Assembly: GCA_019426215.1 (NCBI GenBank)
Contig: CM033402.1
Coordinates: 25,889,102-25,953,101, forward strand
Length of the DNA: 64,000 nt
Direction of reading: 5' to 3'
Source: Buddleja alternifolia
Taxonomy: Eukaryota > Streptophyta > Magnoliopsida > Lamiales > Scrophulariaceae
The translations under genes and the position numbers were made by a program. Positions 58,770-64,000 of this stretch are shown here, one piece after another (position 1 is the first letter of the stretch; each line of letters begins with the position of its first letter). Below the pieces are notes generated by a model that worked only from the letters and a program-made list of their open reading frames with translations, was not told where the DNA came from and made no database searches.

Positions 58770-60715
58770 GTTTTTTTTTCTTGCCGTATTTTTTTTATCC
58801 GGACATCGAAATGAGTCCATTTTCATGTGGTTACAAAGTTTATATGAAAGTCTACAAATTATATGTTCAGGCCAAGACCCAAAAATGAACAAAAAATGGA
58901 GAAAAATGAGCCGAAAACAAGGAAAAAAAATGTTTCCTTAATTGCTCTAATGATGCTTTTTTGCTTGCCGTACTCCTTTATTCAGGTATCCAAATGAATC
59001 CATTTTTATGTGTTACAAAGTTTATATGAATGTCTACAAATTATATGTTCGGGTTGAAACTCAAAAATACACGAAAAAGGGAGAAAAATGAGTTGGAAAC
59101 AAGGAAAAAAGTTGCTCTAATATTGGTTTTTTGCTTGCCGCATTCCTTTATCCGGGCATTGAAATGAGTTCATTTTTGTGTTGGTTACAAAGTTATATGA
59201 AATTCTACAAATTAAATGTTCGGGTCGAAACCCAAAAATGCACGAAAAATGGAGAAAAATGAGCTGGAAACAAGGAAAGAAATTGCTCGAATGCTGCTTT
59301 TTTGCTTGCCGCATTTCTTTATACGGGCATCTAAATGAGTCAATTTTTGTGTGGTTAAAGAGTTTATATTAAAGTCTACAAATTATATGTTAGGATCGAA
59401 ACCACGAAAAAGAGAGAAAAATGAGCCGAAAATAAGGAAAAAAATCATTATTATATTTTTTAAAAAAAAATTGCTCTAATGCCGCTTTTTTGCTTGCCGC
59501 ATTTCCTTACTCGGACATCAAAATGAGTCCATTTTTGTGTGGTTAGAAAGTTTATATGAAAGTCTACAAATTATATCTTCGGTTCGAAACCCAAAAATGC
59601 ACAAAAAAATTAGCTGGAAACAAGTAAAAAAATTACTCTAATGCTGCTTTTTTGCTTGTCGCATTCTTTTACCCGGACATCAAAATGAGTCCATTTTTGT
59701 GTGGCTAGAAAGTTTATATGAAAGTTTACAAATTATATATTAGGGTCGAAACCCAAAAATGCACGAAAAATGGAAAAAACTGAGGTGGAAATAAGGAAAA
59801 AATCATTATTTTCTTAAACAAAATTTATATGAAAGTCCTTGCCTACTCTCGGCTCATTTTTCTCCTTTTTATATACATTTTTGTGTTTGGATTTGAATAT
59901 ATAAATTGTATACTTTCACATAAACTTTGTATCCACACAAAAATTGACTCATTTCGATGCCCTGGTAAAGGAATGTGGCAAGCAAAAAAGCAGCATTAGA
60001 GCAATTTTTTTCTTTGTTTCCAGCTCATTTTTCTCCATTTTTTGTGTATTTTTGGGTTTCGACCCAAATATATAATTTGTAGACTTTCATATAAACTTTG
60101 TAACCATACAAAAATGGACTCATTTTGATGCCCCGGATAAAGGAATGCGGCAAGCAAAAAAGTAGCATTAAAGCAATTTTTTTCCTTGTTTCCAGTTCAT
60201 TTTTCTCCCTTTTTCGTGCATTTTTTGGGTTGACCCGCACGTTAATTTGTAGACTTTCATATAAACTTTCTAACCACATAAAAATGAACTCATTTCTATA
60301 CCCAGATAAAGGAATACAGCAAGCAAAAAAGCAGCACGAGAACAATTTTTTTTAGAAAATAATGATTTTTTTCTTGTTTTCGGCTCATTTTTCTCCCTTT
60401 TTCGTGTATTTTTGGGTTTTGACCCATACATATAATTTGTAGACTTCCATATAAACTTTATAACCACATAAAGATGGACTCATTTCGAGGCTCGAGTAAA
60501 GGAATACGGCAAGCAAATAAAAGCACTAGAACAATTTTTTTAAGAAAATAAAAAAAAAATCCTTGTCATTTTTCTCCCTTTTTTGTACATTTTTAGTTTT
60601 CGACCAAATATATAATTTGTAAATTTTCATATAAACTTTGAACCACATAAAAATGGACTCATTTCGATGCCCAGGCGAAGAAATACGGAAGCACTTTTGG
60701 AGGTATTTTCTATTT
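58770..60715. repeat. Foldback array: six direct and five inverted ~175-bp repeats
   Basis: The direct units share an ATGAGTCCATTTTTGTG anchor at 58811, 58994, 59164, 59335, 59523 and 59685. Inverted units share its complement, with anchors ending at 59952, 60123, 60293, 60483 and 60662. Spacing is 162-190 bp. The turn lies near 59810-59840. Each unit includes a GAAACCCAAAAATGCACG stretch and a GCTTTTTTGCTTGCCGCATT stretch. The short ORFs here are just translations of the repeat. The shape is that of a foldback transposon or a rearranged satellite-bearing transposon; no terminal inverted repeat or TSD was confirmed. Confidence 0.88.
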
Positions 60716-63700
60716 TTCATTTATTTTTGTATCAATAATTTAATTTTCCCCATTCATCAGTCAAGTTGTTAAAAAACCGAGATAGACTGTCCTTCGCGTT
60801 TCCCTATGTGATGCAGTGGTTGAATACTTAGATATGGGTAGACGCCTGATTCTTTATTAGTGTGGGAAACACTGGTCCCACCGGTTCTCCCTCATAACCC
60901 ATTGTAATAATTGTGTTCCGAAATGTATAGGTGAAGATGATTGAATGGGGTCATGGGGCAGGACAAGCGGTGGTCCAATATCAAAATATCGTCTTGTATT
61001 TTAATGTTACAACAAGCCATGGCCACCATCAGCATTGGACCCTCAAGTTAGCTGCTGAATCTTTATACTCGTCAAAATATTGGCCACAAAATACACTGCT
61101 ACTATTGCGACACCGATATGGACACGATAAAGTAAAATGAATAGACGACCTTACTATCAAAAGTCGAGAAGATATAGTTGGTTGTTGTATCTTGATATTT
61201 GTTATTACTAGTAAAGTGCACATGCTATTTGCACATAAAAATCGTATTATACAACAAAAATATTTAAAAAAAATCAACAATTTATATTTGTTCCAATATC
61301 ATCTTTTAAATGAAATAACTTATCAATAGCAGATTTAGTTTATGACCACATTACAAAGGTTATCAACGTTTTTTCTTTTAAGTAACCTTACTTTTCTCAA
61401 TGAATGAAGTAAGATATCTTTCTTTATATATTTGATGAAATTAATAACATCTTCATAAATTTTTATAAGTTATATAACTAAAACCGCGCAAAAAGTTGAT
61501 TTTAGATAAATTAATTATTATTTTCTGGGTAAACAAATGTCCCCAACTATAATATCAGGGTATCAGTTCTTTCATAATTACTTCTACAAGGATTTGCTCT
61601 AGCAATTTTCATAGAGTTGCACCAAGCTCATTCTGAATGTGGTCACTCTTTATCCAATTGTTATTTTTTATGTATGAGCGATGAATCAATATATTTTATG
61701 GGCTCGGCTTTCATAATTGTTTTACATGAAACGTAATAAATAATACAATTGTTCAGTTTCATTCTTATATCTTAAATTAGACACTTTTTAAGCAAACATA
61801 GCATCATCGTTGGTTAATTTTCTCATCAGAATAATATGAGATATAAATATAGTTACTATATTTGAAGATATTGATCTTTTAAATCTCAAATTCTATCTTT
61901 CAAATAAAATACTTCAATAATTTCTAATGCAATCTAGCATCTAATTAAAACAATATAAAATATATTGTTGTTCTATCAAAATTATTGTTTTTAATTTAGT
62001 CAATTTAAAGAAAAAATTATTAATTATTTAATGGTGTTAAATCCCATAATTCCTAATACCAAGTTGATTGACTCGAATTACAATTTGAACACCTAATTAA
62101 GTCATTTCATTGTATTTAAATTTTCATAACAGTAGAGACGAGCAAATACTACACTAAACTAATTGAATTAAGAAAATACAATATCATCAATGTGGTTCGC
62201 AGAAACGTAAATATTTCATTTGTTGAGGACATTTTCTTCAATCTCACTAATTATGTGTTCTTGACAAAACATGAATCTGATGACTTGTCAACTCTAAAAG
62301 TTGTCAAGAAGTATTGAAGCCAAATGCATTCATTTTTCTGTTCTCATTGGGATAAGTCTTCAACTTCATTGGAGGCCATGGTATCTTAAAAATAAAAAAA
62401 GGTTGGAGTCATGGTAAAAGAAAATTGAAGCAAAATATCACAAGTGAACATGTTCAGGTTCGTCTGCAAAACAACTAATCGATAAATATATTTTTCTTTA
62501 ATTTCTAAATCTCATTGAAATTCTCCTTTGCTATATGAAGATCAACATGATGTGATAAATCAATGGACAATGTTTCTTTTTTCTTTACCCAAAAAATTTC
62601 TTGGTAGTAGTTGGATAATTGAAAAGGACTGATGCAACATTACAACAAAATTGGAGCAAGAATGCATGTTTTTACTATGTTGATCTCTATTTAAAGGAGT
62701 AGTGAAACCCTAACTTCCAAATTGTGTAGTGACTCTTAGCCTTCTATTGGAGTTTGATTGCTCCTGGGAAGTTCGGTGTTTTTGTTTTCCTTTTTTACTT
62801 ATGCTAATTGTTTTCATAATTTCCCTTTGATAACCCTCCGGTTGAAAGGTGCTTCATTTGTGTAGAAGATTAAAAGTTAATGATTTTTTTTTTTGTATTA
62901 TTATTAATGGGGTCGCAATGTTAGGATTAGTGGGGGTTAAATGTAAGGGTGCACCATTTTTAATTTGAACTTATTTTTAATTAAGGGTACAATCTTTTTT
63001 CCACGATTGGAAGAAATACATTTCAAAATGGCAAAATCCATACTATTATATCAGTATAGATTTGACCCCCTTATCTACTCGCTTTGCTTTGAAAAAATAA
63101 ATTAACAAGAAACCCTTTTAAAAAATTTAAATTATATACAGAGTCTACCTTAATATTTTTTGCTTGCAAAATTTTTTAAAAGCCGAAAGTACCCTTATAT
63201 TTGAAAAATGTTTACATAAATATTTAATTTTATGTTTTACTAAAAAAATTATATTTAATTTTATTTTATTTTTGTTTTTTCCAAACTTGGTCCTCTTCTT
63301 CAAAACCTAACCCTAATGACAACTTTCCGCACCAACTCATCCCCTTCACTAAAACCAAAAAAAAAACAAAAAATAAGAAAAAAGAGATTCATATTCAAAA
63401 TCTACCGCCGCAACAACAACCATATCATCAACCTCCAATTTGCTATAATTATTAAAAAAAATAGAAAATAATAAACCCCCAATCTGCTATTCCATACAAA
63501 GTGTAAGATGCAAAATGGAAGCCCATATCTCAAAAGATTCAAAGTAAAGTGCAAACTCAATCATCACCTCAAATCAGCTCCTCCGTAGCAAAATGGAAAA
63601 CCATATTTTGAAATTTTTCCAAGAAATGCAAGCCTATATGTGTAAATGCAAACCCATATCTCAAACAATAAATAATAAAAATCGACGGTCGGCGACAAGT

Positions 63701-64000
63701 ATTCAGGAAAGACGGTGGAATTTTGATTTTGGATCTGGTCTTTCTAAATTTTGAGCAAATTTTGAGTTTTAAAATTTAGGAATTGGGGTTTAAGGTACTG
63801 GGGTTGGGATTGGGGCTGTGTACTGGGATTTGCAGGCGGAAGAAGACATGGTGGTTGACGGTGGAGATGGACGTGGTGGCTGATGGCGGATGGTCGGCGG
63901 TGGCAGTGGTGCCGGAGTAGAGGATGTTGGCTTGTTTATATGTATGTAAAATTATTGAAAATTTTTAAATTTATAAAGACACCATAATTTTTAACTTAAT
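60716..64000. other. AT-rich DNA without recognisable gene
   Basis: Short ORFs only, none resembling a known protein. The segment 61218-61240 (TAAAGTGCACATGC...TTTGCAC) has a small GTGCA/TGCAC inverted repeat. A purine-rich, GGTGG-repeat stretch at 63830-63925 looks like low-complexity coding or transposon flank, but no start, splice signals or family could be supported. Confidence 0.5.

Noticed and set aside
59178..60720. Several similar ~65-residue ORFs on both strands.
   Set aside because: They are translations of the 175-bp foldback repeat in different phases; no coding signature.
60806..60900. Possible tRNA-derived SINE (A-box-like GATGCAGTGG, GGTTCTCCCTC as B-box).
   Set aside because: Box matches are weak, spacing is poor, and there is no tail or target duplication.
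61218..61240. Helitron-like GTGCA/TGCAC inverted repeat.
   Set aside because: No TC start, CTRR end or matching partner terminus was found.
63830..63925. GGTGG-rich stretch that could be part of a host exon (Ala/Thr/Pro-rich on the minus strand).
   Set aside because: Too short, low complexity, no clear ORF boundaries and it lies at the window edge.

Overview
This window looks like plant heterochromatin, most likely from a eudicot. It is AT-rich and filled with LTR retrotransposons nested inside one another (Ty1/copia of the SIRE/Maximus type, several other Ty1/copia families, and Ty3/gypsy), plus fragments of DNA transposons (CACTA and Mutator-like). I see no host protein-coding gene, rRNA, tRNA or CRISPR array. 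Almost every reading frame belongs to a mobile element, and nearly all are broken by stops, frameshifts or nested insertions.

Layout. 1-9304: 3' part of a SIRE-type element (end of integrase, RT, RNase H, a long env-like ORF, PPT, 3' LTR), inserted into a minus-strand copia (9305-10338). 10339-24514: copia family 'A1' (LTR, PBS, leader, gag, pol, 3' LTR). Its 3' LTR is split by a complete non-autonomous gypsy element (16762-23938, TSD CACAT) that has gag and protease but no RT or integrase, and is then cut by a SIRE LTR (24515 to about 26060). 26290-26584: CACTA end with hairpin repeats, inside a minus-strand copia LTR (to 27910). 27911-35148: LTR-like remnants holding a copia LTR (28668-30304), a Mutator-like element with a 10-bp TSD (30543-32170) and a gypsy solo LTR with TSD ATATC (32394-34330).

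35718-58602 is a second stack. A copia-A 5' LTR and leader (35718-38249) is followed by a minus-strand copia 'C' (38250-41103), a plus-strand SIRE LTR fragment (41104-41618), a minus-strand SIRE with a long env-like ORF (41619 to about 47765), copia 'B' (about 47766-52718), and a copia-A RT-RNase H-3' LTR (52719-58602). The last holds a 2.6-kb solo LTR (TSD ATTCC). The outer copia-A pieces may be two ends of one element. 58630-60715 is a foldback structure: palindromes, then six direct and five inverted copies of a unit of about 175 bp. 60716-64000 shows no recognisable gene.

The most unusual signals are: predicted short phase-1 introns in the SIRE env-like ORF, one apparently at a shared position in two diverged copies; a frame-independent excess of AAGCG-type words across SIRE DNA; CGCCTAGGCGCC modules shared by the LTR and the internal region of the gag-protease-only gypsy element; and the 58.6-60.7 kb foldback array. 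Everything here is read by eye; family names beyond Ty1/copia, Ty3/gypsy, SIRE-type, CACTA and MULE are working labels.
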